Shown here one piece after another: positions 25,673-38,189 of a stretch of 64,000 bases of DNA. Every line of letters begins with the position of its first letter. The first letter of the stretch is position 1. A model generated the notes under the pieces. It was not told the origin of the DNA. It searched no databases and saw only the letters and a list, made by a program, of their open reading frames with translations. The stretch comes from Diphasiastrum complanatum (lineage: Eukaryota > Streptophyta > Lycopodiopsida > Lycopodiales > Lycopodiaceae). The stretch lies in NCBI GenBank assembly GCA_029204225.1, contig CM055111.1, positions 12,111,697 to 12,175,696 of the forward strand. Direction: 5' to 3'. Position numbers and translations under genes: made by a program.

Positions 25673-27558
25673 AATAAACCTTGAATTTCTACATTACATT
25701 AGCAGCCTAATTGGACCACCTCATCCACTTCTCCTATGAGTCACATACAAATCCACCATCTTGAGTTTTAGGCTTCTAACCATTAATTATGATTCTAATT
25801 TCATGAGGGCCCCAACCCCATAATCATAATTAATTTACGGGTTGAGGTAGACCTAAATGACCTCCTTACAAGATAATAATCTGAGATCAGTCCAAATGTG
25901 GGCAAATGTGGGCATGACACAAGCCTTCACCAAATGATAAGCAAGATCCTACTTATTTTGGAAATTTCCATCTCAAGTTGCTCCACATAGTCTTCCTTTT
26001 TCTTCTTGTTGCATCTTCGTAGATCTTTTTACCATTATTGGCCTTCAAATATTTATGAAGAAGAACAAGATCCACACCTTGGTTTTACATAAGAACTTCA
26101 TGTTATTTGTCCATAGTAGATCACCTTTAGAAGAAAAGATATGCTGCATCTTTCGAAAGAATAGAAGCCAACAAATCAATGTTAGTACCTTCAACTATGT
26201 GTTTCACTTTTTCAACATGAGTAAGCTCAGGATCTCAAATGAATAAAGAGAGTGAGATTTGCTTGTTGCTTGCTATTCTTGAAAGAATGTGATGAATGCA
26301 GATATCGATCAATGTGTGAAGGCATTTCATGGAAGGCAGTAGTGTTCTTTTGTGTAGAACCAACCCTGCATTGATCCTACGCTGAAATTGCAAATCTACA
26401 GCCCACATTATCAAGCAGACTAGCCCTGAAAGCTTCACGTAAAGGCTGGGAAACACCTTAAAACTGAGTGTGAATGAGAAACCAGCCCCGTGTGGATGAT
26501 TCCGCGTGAATCCCAATAGAAAAGACAAATGTCGGGTGTGTTGTTGACAAGCATGCCAATGAATAAGGTTTAGCCTGTGGAAAAATCAGCCTTTGATCCC
26601 TCCTTTTGCTACGTTGCAGCTCACATCACAGCTTACAAATCGCTGTCAACTTTGCTGCAGCCTGCAGTGTAAAGAGTGTACTGAGCTGCTGCAGCCTTGT
26701 GGTGAAGAAACGTGGCATTGAAAGCTTGTGTGAGAAGAAACAGCTGTTGGGTCTGGAGTCTCTTGCAAGCCTGTTTGTGACATCGATAAAATCATCAGCC
26801 ATGCTAACAAAGAAAACTCCAGAGTCCACTGCAACAAAGAAAGAGTCCTGGTTGCGTGAAAGAAGAGGAAAAAATTGGAAGGCAACATTTGGATGTGTCC
26901 AGGATGGAGGAAGAAGAACACACCCCCCCGCCCCTTTTCCTTTGAAGTTGATGGGGTGGGTAGGCATTCTTATCTTAGAAGTGCGCACCCCAGTTTGAGC
27001 CGGGTTTGGCCCGGCTCGTGCTCAGCAACAACTTTGTTTGTTTGGGGTCCCTAGGCATCCCATGTACAAATTTTGACTAATAAACTTATGAGTGATTTGC
27101 TTGTGTGCTTGTGGAAGAGTGCGAAAACCCATGCTCGAGATTGCGTGCCCGTGACATTTCACACCTGTGCAAATTTCAAGGTGGTCGAATTTTTGAAACC
27201 CAAAAGTGCCAAAGCAATCTCTGGGCAGCCTCTCCATGCAATGCGAAATGATTGTGGGCCGGGTATGCACAATGTAGATTCATGGATGAAGTTTTTTGAT
27301 TTCTTGTTCTATGAAGTTATTGATATCTTGGGTATCCACTTGAAGTTGAAAGTCTATCAATAATAATGACATTTTGTTGAAGTCAAGTTAGTGAGAAGAC
27401 GACCCCATTTGTCAAAGACTTTGAGAAGTTTTGAAATTATGTTTAATCCAAAGACAAGTCTCAAATTAGCAAGTCTTGTAGTGGCGAGTGTAGCAAGCAT
27501 AATAGCATGAATTTTTTGGGTTGCATCATTGCATAGTTGTTGCAAGGGTTCTCACATG
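25673..27558. other. No supported gene
   Basis: A 3' LTR of the preceding copia body would be expected near 25,680-26,500 but was not identified. Open frames around 26,606-26,998 are open on both strands and match nothing I know. Confidence 0.4.
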
Positions 27559-28264
27559 TGTGAAAGTGTGTTGGACTAGAATTTAAGTCATATTTTTGGT
27601 AAAAGTCCCAAATTAGCACGTTACCTCATTTGGATAATAATTCTTGTGCTTCTGATAGACAAAGTTGCAAGAATCTCAAATTAATTGTGAGATTTGATTG
27701 TGGATCATCAAATCCAATGTATTTTTTTTTAGGTGTCAAAAAGTTTTTTTAAAGGCCCTGATCATTCATCAAGAAGTGGGGAAGAAGGAAGTAACTTTTG
27801 GTGCTTGTAGATGTCCAAGTTCTCATTTTTATAGTAGATTTGACCAATAGTTTTGTGGAAGCTCATTTTGTTTCTATTCAATCTCATTTGTGAAAGTCTT
27901 AGGGTCAAGCCTAGATTCTTCTAAGGTGTCTAGATTAGGGAGGAGACCAAATTTGAACAAACAAACTTGAGTGAGATTTTGAGATCTCTAGAAGTTAATT
28001 TCTCTTAATATTTTAAGTAGTGTGTGTAGATTTGTGAATCTTGTTCTAAATGGGAAAAGAGTTGTTCGTTTCCAAGAATTGGAGAGTCACTACTACTCAT
28101 ATAGGAGAGAGTTTTTTCTCACATTTCTAAGCTTCTTTTATTATGCTCTACCATGATCTGTATAGAGTTGGAGATTTATCTTTATCAGTGTGTAATGCTT
28201 TTCTGCAATATTATATTGCTGATTTGTGTGATGAATGCAAAATTAGGATTGTCAATTTTTCACA
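27559..28264 (+). repeat. Copia-type LTR with primer-binding site
   Basis: About 706 bp, starting TGTGAAAG and ending TTTTTCACA (inverted termini). It is followed at once by TGGTATCAAAGTG, an initiator-Met type primer site. The sequence beyond (28,265-29,195) shows no recognisable gag, so only the 5' end survives. Confidence 0.65.
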
Positions 28265-29195
28265 TGGTATCAAAGTGACTAGCATCCATACGATCCATGC
28301 ATTCATCATGTTTGTAGCATAATATGAGCAGAAAGTGTGGTAGATAGTGTATTACCATTCTAGCAATCTACTCGTTGAAATTGGAATCTTGAAGCTCGTT
28401 TTGTAGTCTATTAGAATGCCTTATGGGGGTTGTTGTGATTCCACAAGAAGCTCATTATAGGAGGTTTGTTTGCTATCCAAATCATTGAGTAAAAGTTGCT
28501 ATTTGCTACTCACAAAAGGAAGCATTTATGAAGCTTGTAGAAGCTCTTTCTATTCTGATTTTTTTTGCAAGTTATGGAGGTGGATTTCTCATTTCAATTG
28601 GTGCATTTTGCAGCCCAAATCCTTGTTGAAAATCATTACTAAATGATTGTTCATTTGGGCATTGATTACTCTAACATCTCAATTTTATATTCTGTCATTT
28701 TTTTTACAATCTTGCGATGGATTTTTCTCTCTACTAAATCGTCAACTCATTAATCGCACTATTCACATTGTGAAAAATGAGTTCTTTTTCATTTTTTCCT
28801 TTTATGTCAACTTGATCAAACATGTGTACAATACTCAAAATTGCATAGATATGTAGCTAGGTCTGAAGAACCCTACTTTTCTAACCTATGTGTGAGAATT
28901 TTCAACAAAAGGTTTTGGTCGATTTTTCATTTTTGTGGGCTCATTCATCATCAAAACAAACCTATTAGTCTTTAATCTTTGTTAAGCACAACAAGCTGCA
29001 GTCTAACTCACTATCTATTTTCAATTCTAACTAACATTCAAACTACTTCTCAAGAGACATAAAAGTGTAACATTTTGCTACAATCCTGAAACTCATTGAC
29101 CCTTGCAACCTTGGTTTGCTGATGAATTTTGCACATTCAGACACATTTCTTCCAAAAAAAATTTGCTAACAAAATGCTTCTAATTTGCCGATGGA
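28265..29195. other. No gene recognised
   Basis: AT-rich sequence between the LTR remnant and the large Ty3 element. It is possibly decayed internal sequence of the LTR's own element. Confidence 0.4.
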
Positions 29196-29941
29196 TGTAG
29201 TGGGTTTCTTTCCTTGCCTAACTTGAATCCAAGACCTAGTCAATCTAGCATCAAAGAGACGGAGTTAGTTGTCATGCGGAGGTTCGTTCCCATGAGAGCG
29301 ATAGTATAGTTCAGATTTCAACATGAATGGAGGATCTAACACTAACATCCATTAACACTACATCCATTAACCCTACTTCCATTAACCCTAAATCCACAAC
29401 AATGATAGAAACTTACTCTTCTCTCTCTCCCTTTCTCTCTCACAAAAAGCATAAGAAATAGCAATCCCAATAATGATCAAATCCAACAATTAGAAAAATC
29501 TAAAGAAAGCATGAGAAATGGAGGAAAAGAGAGGAAGAGCAAGGACATTCATCAATCCATTTCTAAAGAGAACCAATATGCTTTATTGAAATGAGGAAAT
29601 GAACATGAGGAACAACTCGAGTTGGTCCCTTTTTATAGTAGAGAGGAGGACCCTGGCCTCTGAATCCTATTGGTCCACTCTTGCCTCTCTTTTTATTCAA
29701 ATTTAAAAAAGTGTGGGAACCATCAAAATTGGAGGGAAACCCAACTTTTATTCACTAACTTGACATTTAGGCCCTGCGACATTGAAAGTCCCGCAAAAAG
29801 GCCTAAAGTCCTTTTATTAACATTCTAATTAATCAAATAACTATGTGATCATTGGGTTGGACTTACACACGCAGGGTGCCAAATCCCTCTCACTTATTAA
29901 CTAGGGTTAGGGTTGCCTTGGGATCCACAAACCCTCCAACA
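29196..29941 (-). repeat. 3' LTR of the large Ty3 element
   Basis: 746 bp. Read on the plus strand it starts TGTAGTGGG and ends CCTCCAACA. It is paired with 40,950-41,707. Confidence 0.92.
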
Positions 29942-29991
29942 GTATCCTCCACCAAAACTGGTGGCGATACCACGACACCTGCAATATGTAG

Positions 29992-32927
29992 TTATTGGGG
30001 ACTTTTATTGGCTTCGCGCCAAATCTTAATTAAATGATACTGCACCTTCTCCATTATGTCAAGGCGTGCAGTATTGAAATCCAAATTATGTGGCAGGAAA
30101 CAATGGTGGGCTCCGGCAATCCACTTGAAAGTTGTCCATGAGGTGAAGCGGGATTCCCAAGAGCCTCCCATCATAGCCACATGGAAATACAGTCGAGCAA
30201 TCGGCAGCTGATCTTTGATTTGCTCTGAGGCCATCGGCTTATTTGGATCAAATGCCAGGGTAGGAAGGCAATCGTCCCATTTGGTTGCCACTGACGCCAA
30301 CAGAGTTAGATCTTTTGCAAACATTGTCGATTGTCGCACTGTTGGATTCGGAGAGTGGACATACTCTCTTTGATATGCCTGTAAGGCTCGGTGGAAATCC
30401 ACTGAAATATTCCAGCTGTAAGACTGGTGGATGATTAGCCAATTGGGCGTATGGATGGTGATTTTATCCATAGCCAATCCCAAATCTTTCCATTTTTGTC
30501 TTCACGACATTGGCACGTGATAAGGATCTACCCGCAACTGGCAAAGGCTGGCGACGTAACTCCTAATTGATTTTGAAGTTTTCTCAAAAACCGTGATTCT
30601 CCATGTCGGCTGCTCTCCCAATGCAGGCATTTTGTCCAATTCTTTGCCGGCCTCGATCTCGGAGGTCTTAAATTTGAGAACCCATCCACCACGCGAGGAC
30701 TCATGTGGATGCTGCTTTAAGAAGGACTGGATATGGTCCTCGAAGCTGATGGGCCTTCTGAATAAATGGCCTGTCCTTGATGAGGATGGACCCGCTTGTA
30801 CTGCCGGTATAGTTGGTGGTTGATCTGCTAGATCTGGAGCTCCCCCCTGTTCATGTTCGAATCAACCCCTGTATCCATCTGTACAGCTTCTTGGAGCGAA
30901 GCGGAGAATTGCGCCATGACCGAGACGGGGATTTGTGGTCCGGCTTCCAACACTTGAACGATGACTTTTTCATAGGCGTTGATGGTCTCTTTTGCCTTTT
31001 CCAACTCGGTTGAAGCTGCTCCTTTGAACATATCAAAGCGGAATTGGAATCCCTAAAGGGCCACTTTGTATGTTTCCACTTTCTTGAACAAATATGCAAT
31101 CTCCGTCGGTGTGATCGGATGATCGGGTATTTGTGTTTGCAGATACGCATCACGCTTAAGGGTGGTCGCATCCAATTCACCTTGAAGCTGTGTGCGATCT
31201 TGTTCGACCATTTGTAATTGCCCCTTCAGCAGCTGCACCTGTTGCTTGGCATCTTGCATTGCCTTATCTACCTGATCCTGTGAGGTTGTCAGGGCGTTTT
31301 GCAGGGGAGCTAATGTAGATTTCCAAGCGATCAGCTTGTTGCTGGGCCAATGTCTTTTCGCTTTCCGTCTTTTCTTCATGTTGCTTGGCTATCTTCACCT
31401 CTCGATCCAGCTGGACAATTTTTTGGCTGATCAGAGTGTTTTCAGATCCTAAAACAGAGATCCTCTGCTCCATTTTCTTTTTTTTTTATCCATCATAGAC
31501 TAGATCACTTGCCCGAGGCTTAAAACTAACTCGAGAGCATCACTAGAATTGACAATCATGGAGGTGGCAGCAGCAGGAGACCCTGATGGTACTATCCGTG
31601 GTAGGCGTGGAATAGGTGTCAAAGTCGCTTCTTCTTCAAAAATATCCTTGTCTTCAAACCCTTCAGGCACCGTGGCGTCGAACTGCTTTGGTGACTTGAC
31701 AGCTGTGTCGACCCAAAGTGTGGCTGGGCTACCTTGTGCGGTTGGTTGCTGACTGGCACCTTCGACACCAACAGTAGCTTCATGGATATGCCTGAATCCT
31801 CTTCCAGGGGATTGGGGTTCAAAGGGTGCTGGGCTCTGGGGCATTTCAAAGATTTCCATGGCCCCAAGGGGATCGGAATCATCGAACATATCCATGAAGA
31901 ACTGTGTGTTGGGTGAGGTTGCTTCGGTGTGCGTGGGTGAGGCAGCCTGGGCAGCTGTGATGGGAATGGTAGGCCCAATGGTCACAGACTGTCCTTGTAT
32001 GGGAGCAGAGGCGAGGGAAGAATCAGAGGCGAGGGGAATGGGAAGTTCATTGTGAACAACAGCAGGGGGTGGAAGCGCAGCTGATGAGGTATGCCTAGTA
32101 CGACGTCGTGACGCGAAAGGCGAGTCAAGAATTACGATCTCTCTGCGTGGATGATGATGACTATGAGAACTTGAGTCCTAGTGAGATGACTCGGCCGGTG
32201 CTTCTTTGTAAACCAAAAGCACAAAATCCAGGTGGAAGCCATGGATTTTGTTTTCTAAGTGAGAAGCGGCTAAGAGGGACAATAGAGAGCCAGCGGCAAA
32301 CTGCTGCTTTGTATTGGCCTTAATAGCTCGCTTGAGCTCATCAGAAACAGTCTTGAACCAGTTATATGGTTCAAGAGGGGCTTTGGCCAACTTGATGTGG
32401 GACTCCACTATCCTGCGAAGGACTTGAGATGTGATGCGGTCTTTTTTGAGGTTGCCAACCATTAGGAAATGATTCAACAATTGGGCAGCGGCGTGGATGG
32501 AAGGCTCAGTGATGGCTTCCATAAGGTAACCATCATTAGTCCAATGTAGATCGTTGGTGAGGTCAATGTATGGCTTGATGGCCTATTTGGCGTGCTTGTG
32601 ATTGGGTGAGGCGTGCGTACCGGATGAGATTCCTATAGCTGCAAGTGCGGCCTCAATGACGCGCACCTTGTGTGTGGCTCCTTGGAAGGTGATGTAAAAC
32701 TTGGATTTCTCTTCCTTCCACGTACTGAAGGCAAGAGTGATTAAATCCTTATTGATGCGTCCCGAAAAGGCTCTCTCATGAATATCCATTGTACTAAGTA
32801 GAGGCTCTGCAAGGGTCATCCACTGAGTGACCATGCTTGTGCTAGGAAGAATCATGATGTCCGTTGCAGATGAGACATCACGAGGGATAGTATAGCGCGG
32901 AGACTGGGAAGTATTGGTAGAAGACAT
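29992..32927 (-). CDS. Extra ORF region of the large Ty3 element (unknown function, fossil)
   Basis: It lies between integrase and 3' LTR, in sense orientation. The first methionine is at 32,927 (MSSTNTSQSPRYTIPRDV). In order it holds a globular N-terminal part (LAFSTWKEEKSK, FQGATHKVRV), a helical part (LEPYNWFKTV, LLSLLAASHL, 32,522-32,178) and a Pro/Ser/Thr-rich linker (31,985-31,500). Then come a long Gln/Lys/Glu coiled-coil stretch (31,473-30,830) and a C-terminal part with FDPNKPMASEQIKDQLPIA (30,483-29,992). No signal peptide, membrane segment or known domain is evident, so it is not obviously an envelope. A close N-terminal copy exists at 51,694-52,691 and a divergent C-terminal copy at 16.0-16.8 kb. 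Broken. Confidence 0.7.
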
Positions 32928-33740
32928 GATAATCAGAAAAGAATTATAACCACGTGAAAATGTATCAAAAGGCAATGCAGGAAATTTGGAAGGCTTTGGT
33001 CGCAAGAAAAATTCGCAAGAGCTTCGCTAGCACAAGTGAGGAATGAATCGAATTCAACCAACTTATAGGTGAATTTGGTGGGTCCATTACATTGAATAGT
33101 AGTTGGGCTGATCAGTTCTGAACAAAAATTTGCAGGCATGTACAATACTGTAAAAATAGGCTATAAAAATCTCGGCGAAGGTTTCTAGGGATCTGAACCT
33201 ATCAAGCAAACGTTTTCCAAGGCTGACGAAGGATGAACCTTCGCCCAGGAGGGTCCTTCACCCAGGTACTGTCATAAATGTTTTTTTTTTCACAATATGA
33301 ACCTATGGACAACCTAATTTTGACATTTTAAGATCATTTAGCAGGTCGGCAAAGGTTCATAATGACGTTATGATGCTCGACGAAGGTTCCCACAATGGCA
33401 TATCACTGAACATTTGCCTGACTCAAAAATTGAATTTTCTCTTGTCAGAAACCATCGCCCACCTCAATTTAGATAAATCAAGGGTGGATGTACAGTCTGA
33501 GAGCTCAGCGAAGGTTTCTGATACTGTATTGGCCAAATCGGCCCAAAATAGTGGCTTTCTAAGTCATTTTCCATAAAAATACTGTGCTTCCGTTTTCTTA
33601 TGTTGATGACTTCCTGACTTTTGCTCATCAGTCTTTCCTTATTTTATTTTTTATTTTTTTTCAACTGTCTTTTTCCAAAAAAAGTTAGCAAATTAAATAC
33701 TAAAAATAAAAAATTGAAAACAAATAAAATGAGAAAATAT
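32928..33740. repeat. Post-integrase spacer with GCGAAGGTT motifs
   Basis: A non-coding spacer between integrase and the extra ORF. It carries at least five copies of CGAAGGTT(C/T) or close variants at 33,170-33,520 (for example TCGGCGAAGGTTTC, TCGACGAAGGTTCC, CAGCGAAGGTTTC) plus an inverted copy. Confidence 0.75.
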
Positions 33741-33774
33741 ATTGAGATCAAGCTTGCTGAACTGGCGGAGCAGG

Positions 33775-36530
33775 CTACCGAAACTTGCGTAATCGGCTGC
33801 CATTTACCGGAGTATCAAATCGTTTCCCATCCAAGTGCTCAAGAATTACTGCGCCATAGTTCAGGATTTCCTTCACTTTATACGGGCCTTCCCCAGTAAA
33901 CTTCAACTTACCCTTGCTCAGCTTGGTTTTGTACATCAATGCAAGATCTCCTGCTTCCAGATCTTTCTTATGCAATCGTCGATTGTGCCATGCCTTGCGG
34001 CGGGTTTTCTCTGCTGCTAAGGCATGAACTGCCATCAATCGGGTTTCACATAATTTGTGCAACGCATCGTGGCAAAGTTGTAAAGACTGATCATCATTTA
34101 ATTGTTCCGTTGCTGCTATGCGTAAAGATGGGATTAAAAATTCAATTGGCATAACAGCATCTTGACTATAAACCAGTTGAAAAGGTGTTTGATTTGTACT
34201 ATTTTTGTAAGCGGTTTCTGAATGCCCATAATGCTGCATATAGTTTATGTTCCCAATCAGACCGACTCGCTTCAACTGTCTTTGTTATAATGGCGCAGAG
34301 AATCTTATTGGAAGATTCAGCTTGGCCATTCCCTCTGGGATAATAGGGAGTACTAAATCTGTGTATAACAAAAAAAATCTTCCAATAAACACTTTATTGT
34401 TTGATTAACAAAGTGTGTACCCCGATCATTGACAATTTTGATTGGACATCCAAATCTGACTATAATATTTTCATATAGAAACTTAGCTGTAGATTTCGCA
34501 TCAGCTACTTTGACAGCTTTGGCTTCAACTCACTTGGTCATATAATCAGTTGCGATGATAATGTATCGGGCCTGAGATCCTTGAGCAGTGGGATGAATAG
34601 GACCAACATAATCCAGTCCCCATTTTTCAAACGGTGCTTGCGATAAAACCGGATGTAAGGGTTCATAATTCCGTCGAGTAGGCTGTCGTGCTCGCTGGCA
34701 GACATCACATGTCTGAATAAAATTTTTTGTGTCCTTATGAAGCATAGGCCACCAACAACCGGATTGCAAAAGTTTGCAAACAGTAATATCTGTAGAGAAG
34801 TGTCCTCCACCCATGCCATCATGTGAAAACATGATTAGATCTGGTACTTCATGCAGTAAAACACATCTTCGTAAAATATTATCTGATCCATAACGATACA
34901 ATTGTCCTGCAATTAATTGATAAGGTTGAACCTTGTGAATCAATTGTCTTTTCTGTACTTTTGTCAAAGAGTCATTCGGTTGTCCTAGCATCAGGTACTC
35001 AACAATATCTGCCGCCCACTCAGGTACTGCTTCAACATAGAACAATGCAGCATCTGGCAGTTCATCATCCACTTCAGTATTAACTGGTGCGGATTCAGTT
35101 CGTGAAACATGATCGGCTAGATAATGTTGCTTCCCCTTTCTGACCACAATTCGAAAGTCAAATTCAGTCAATAATAATAACCATCTTGCAATACGTCCAG
35201 TATTACATGTCTTATTTACCAAGTAAAGTAACGGTTGATGATCCGTATAAAATGCAAAGTGCGTTTCCATGAGATAGTGACGAAATTTTCGAACTGGAAA
35301 AATCATGGCTTGTGTTTCACGTTCTGTTGTTGAATAATTCTTCTCTGGATCTATAAGCTGTCTTCTTGCAAATCGTATAGGATAATCCTTCTTATAGTCA
35401 CCTGGCTGCGTCAACACTGATCCAATGGCGTATTTTGAGACGTCCATATGAACATGAAACTCTAATGTCCAATCTAGAGAACGCAGTACTGGTGCTGAAG
35501 ATACTGCTTTTTTTAACTTTTCAAAGGCTTCTAACGCCTCTACTGTCCAAATAGGAACAATAGTTAATTTGTATATAGGTCGTGCTAAATCCGCAAAGAA
35601 GATAATAAAAATTTGATAGTAGTTCGCATGACCCATAAACACATAAACTCCTCGAATTGTTGCTGGCGGTGGCAATTCCACAATAACTTTGATCTTAGAG
35701 TAATCGGTGGCAATACCATGTCTTGATATCACATGTCCAAGCACCACTCCGTGAGAAACCCATATCTGGCATTTTTCTGGATTTAGAGAAATCTGATATC
35801 TGCAGAATCTCTCAAAGACTTTCTCCAATCGATCCAGGTGGTCTATATCTGTACTATGAACTCCCAAGTCGTCCAAGTAAATTTCAAAAAATTTCTGCAA
35901 ATAATCTTTAAAGGCAAATTGCATTACTCTTTGGAATGAACTTGGTGCATTACAGAGTCCAAACGACATTACTTTGTAAGCATAGGTGCCCCATTCTGTT
36001 GCAAAAGCAGTTTTGTGGTGATCGGCAGGTGCAATTTTAACCTGGTTGTAACCACTAAATCCATCCAAGAAACTATAAGCTTCTGCTCCAGCAAGGCGAT
36101 CCAAAATGCTTTCAGTAAAAGGTAACGGAAAGTGATCCTTCTGTGTCACTTTATTCAATGCTTTGACATTCACACAGATTCGCAATTTCCCATTTTTCTT
36201 AGGAACAATGACAATCGGTGAAATCCATTCGGTATGCTCGATCTCATAAATGAAATCGGTGTCAAGAAATCTCGAAAGTTCTTTCTTTATCAGATCTGCC
36301 ACATTAGGATTACAACGATAGAACTTTGTAACCTTTGGTACTGCATCAGGTACTAAAGGTATGGTATGTTCATTGACTGATGTCGGAATACCCTTCAAAT
36401 CTTGATAAGTCCATGCAAAACAATCTTGATACTTAATAAGTAGCAAATGGAGTGCTTGATACTGTTCAGGAGTAAGTTGTGATCCCACTTGTACAATCTT
36501 TTCTGGTTCTCCCGGTTCTGCAAGATTCAT
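33775..36530 (-). CDS. Ty3 pol: RT, RNase H, integrase (fossil)
   Basis: The largest open stretch is 36,530-34,530. RT motifs begin near residue 110 (VPKKNGKLRICVNVKALN), followed by LDGFSGYNQVKIA, FGLCNAPSSF and the catalytic YLDD near residue 217. RNase H has the FYTDHQPLLYLVNK and LADHVSRTE regions. The integrase zinc finger contains CDVCQRARQP, and the core begins at WGLDYVGPIHPTAQG. The integrase C-terminal part (34,275-33,775) ends GEGPYKVKEI...NGSRLRKFR with no chromodomain. The lineage is Ty3, Tat/OTA-like. Confidence 0.92.
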
Positions 36531-36533
36531 TGG

Positions 36534-37289
36534 CTACGTCCTAACTAGGCCATCATAAACCTCTTTAGATTCCGGCATGTGTTCTTCAGGTTCACGATGT
36601 GCTTTAGGTAACATGATAACCACATCATCCAGTGTATAACGTCTAAAATGCTCTGGCATATCATGCTGGACTACATTTGCTTGTTCTTTTTCGAAAGGAC
36701 TTGTCTTGGATCTTCGTTTAGTCTTCTTAGCAGGAATTGATCGTGGAGGTGATGACTTCCGGGATGATAAATCTTTCTTCTCAGGTGAAGACTTCCTAGA
36801 CGATGATGTCTTGCTGGAGATCTGACTTGAAGAATCATTCCTGGCTTTTCCTTTGTCATTATCCAATAAAGGTGGAACTTCCTTTAAATCAAACTTTTGA
36901 GAGGGATTTTCCCATTTCAGAACCATATTATAATGTTGCTTTGCTTGTTTCTTCGTCATCGAACCTGTCATCCTATCTCCTTTCAATATAACTGCTTTGG
37001 ACGATTTGATTGCTGGTTCATCAGGAACATTACGCACTCCAAATCTGGTCAGATCCATATGATGTAGAATCTGTTCATCCGTAAGTTCTGCATTGCCATC
37101 ATAAGTTAAGGCATGGCTCATTGGTATGAGATCATCCTCAATTGGATCTGGTATAGGTTCCGTTGATATCCAGGCTACATTCAGCACATTTAGTGGAAAC
37201 GTGATTGGCATATCCAAAGTTCGATCTAACAAGGAATCTCGCTCATCTCTGATTGAATATCTTGTTGACACATATATCATGCTGTACAA
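36534..37289 (-). CDS. Ser/Lys-rich linker between protease and RT (fossil)
   Basis: 251 residues. The N-terminal part contains ELTDEQILHHMDLTRFG, shared with the Ty3 element at 1-11,750. The middle is very rich in Ser, Lys and Pro (KTSSSRKSSPEKKDLSSRKS), probably disordered and nucleic-acid binding. The role is not known; its position is between protease and RT. Confidence 0.65.
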   Translation of the reverse strand: MYSMIYVSTRYSIRDERDSLLDRTLDMPITFPLNVLNVAWISTEPIPDPIEDDLIPMSHALTYDGNAELTDEQILHHMDLTRFGVRNVPDEPAIKSSKAVILKGDRMTGSMTKKQAKQHYNMVLKWENPSQKFDLKEVPPLLDNDKGKARNDSSSQISSKTSSSRKSSPEKKDLSSRKSSPPRSIPAKKTKRRSKTSPFEKEQANVVQHDMPEHFRRYTLDDVVIMLPKAHREPEEHMPESKEVYDGLVRT

Positions 37290-37544
37290 TCAATTGTTGC
37301 AAGAGCTTCGTTCCAATTGACAGTATCCATTTGAGAATCATAGTGAACTCCCAATTTTTTTCTCTGGTCGATCACAAGTGTGATCCGTTGATGAATCGTC
37401 ATCCACTTTTTGAACCACTGACTTGACAGTCTAAGTCGTAGGATCAATTTTAATTGCACGTTCACGATTTTCAAAAGTGATTTTGCTGGTACCCCAGTTA
37501 TGAATTACTTGCGCAACTCGTAATTATGGACGTCCTAAGAGAAC

Positions 37545-37805
37545 TCAATAGACATTTGGTGCTTCTGGTAAGTCCATCACGATGAAAGTAATGATGAACT
37601 GTACTTCTGCAATCCTCACAGGTATATCTTCCACCATTCCTCGTGGACGAACCGTCATTTGATCAGCTAGTTTAATAGCAAAAGTAGCAGGCTTAATCTT
37701 TGTAAGGCACCATTTTGTACATAGCTTTGTAGAAATCAGGTTAACTCTTGAACCGCCGTCTATTATGGTTGCTTCTTTAGAAAATTGTCTATGTTGTATT
37801 GGCAA
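37545..37805 (-). CDS. Ty3 aspartic protease region (fossil)
   Basis: IIDGGSRVNLIS occupies the active-site position of retroviral-type aspartic proteases, with a following hydrophobic strand (FIITFIVMDLP). Known role: cleaves the gag-pol precursor. It lies between gag and the linker. Confidence 0.7.
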   Translation of the reverse strand: MPIQHRQFSKEATIIDGGSRVNLISTKLCTKWCLTKIKPATFAIKLADQMTVRPRGMVEDIPVRIAEVQFIITFIVMDLPEAPNVY

Positions 37806-38189
37806 AGTGATATTCTTTTATTCACTTTTCCAAGATGCTCCAACATGTAGTACATCGTTAGATTCTTCAAATCCAGCACAAAAGAGCGGCTCCTGATGGT
37901 CTTCTGATTCTTCTTGAGCTAACTTTTGCGCTAAGACTTCTTTTGCTTTTGGCACCAACTTTAGGAGCTCTCCCAATGAAATATTGATCTTACTAGACAA
38001 AATATTCATGAGTAATTCGGTATGCGGGGCTTCCGGTTCCATCATCTTGAAGAGTTCTTCGTGATGATGTAATTGATCATTCGTATCCGTACGTAAATTT
38101 CTTGAAGGCTGCAATGGTGAAGACCAAACTTCAGCTGTTACTTTAGCAGCTTCAAGTTCCTCTTCTTCTTGCAAATGCTTAATCCACTG

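Noticed and set aside
26606-26998. 130-aa and 120-aa open frames on opposite strands
   Set aside because: Both strands are open over the same bases, neither has a recognisable domain, and no splice or promoter context stands out.
29905-29925. Telomere-like TAGGGTTAGGG
   Set aside because: Only about two units, inside the Ty3 LTR and repeated in its partner near 41,670; not a telomeric tract.
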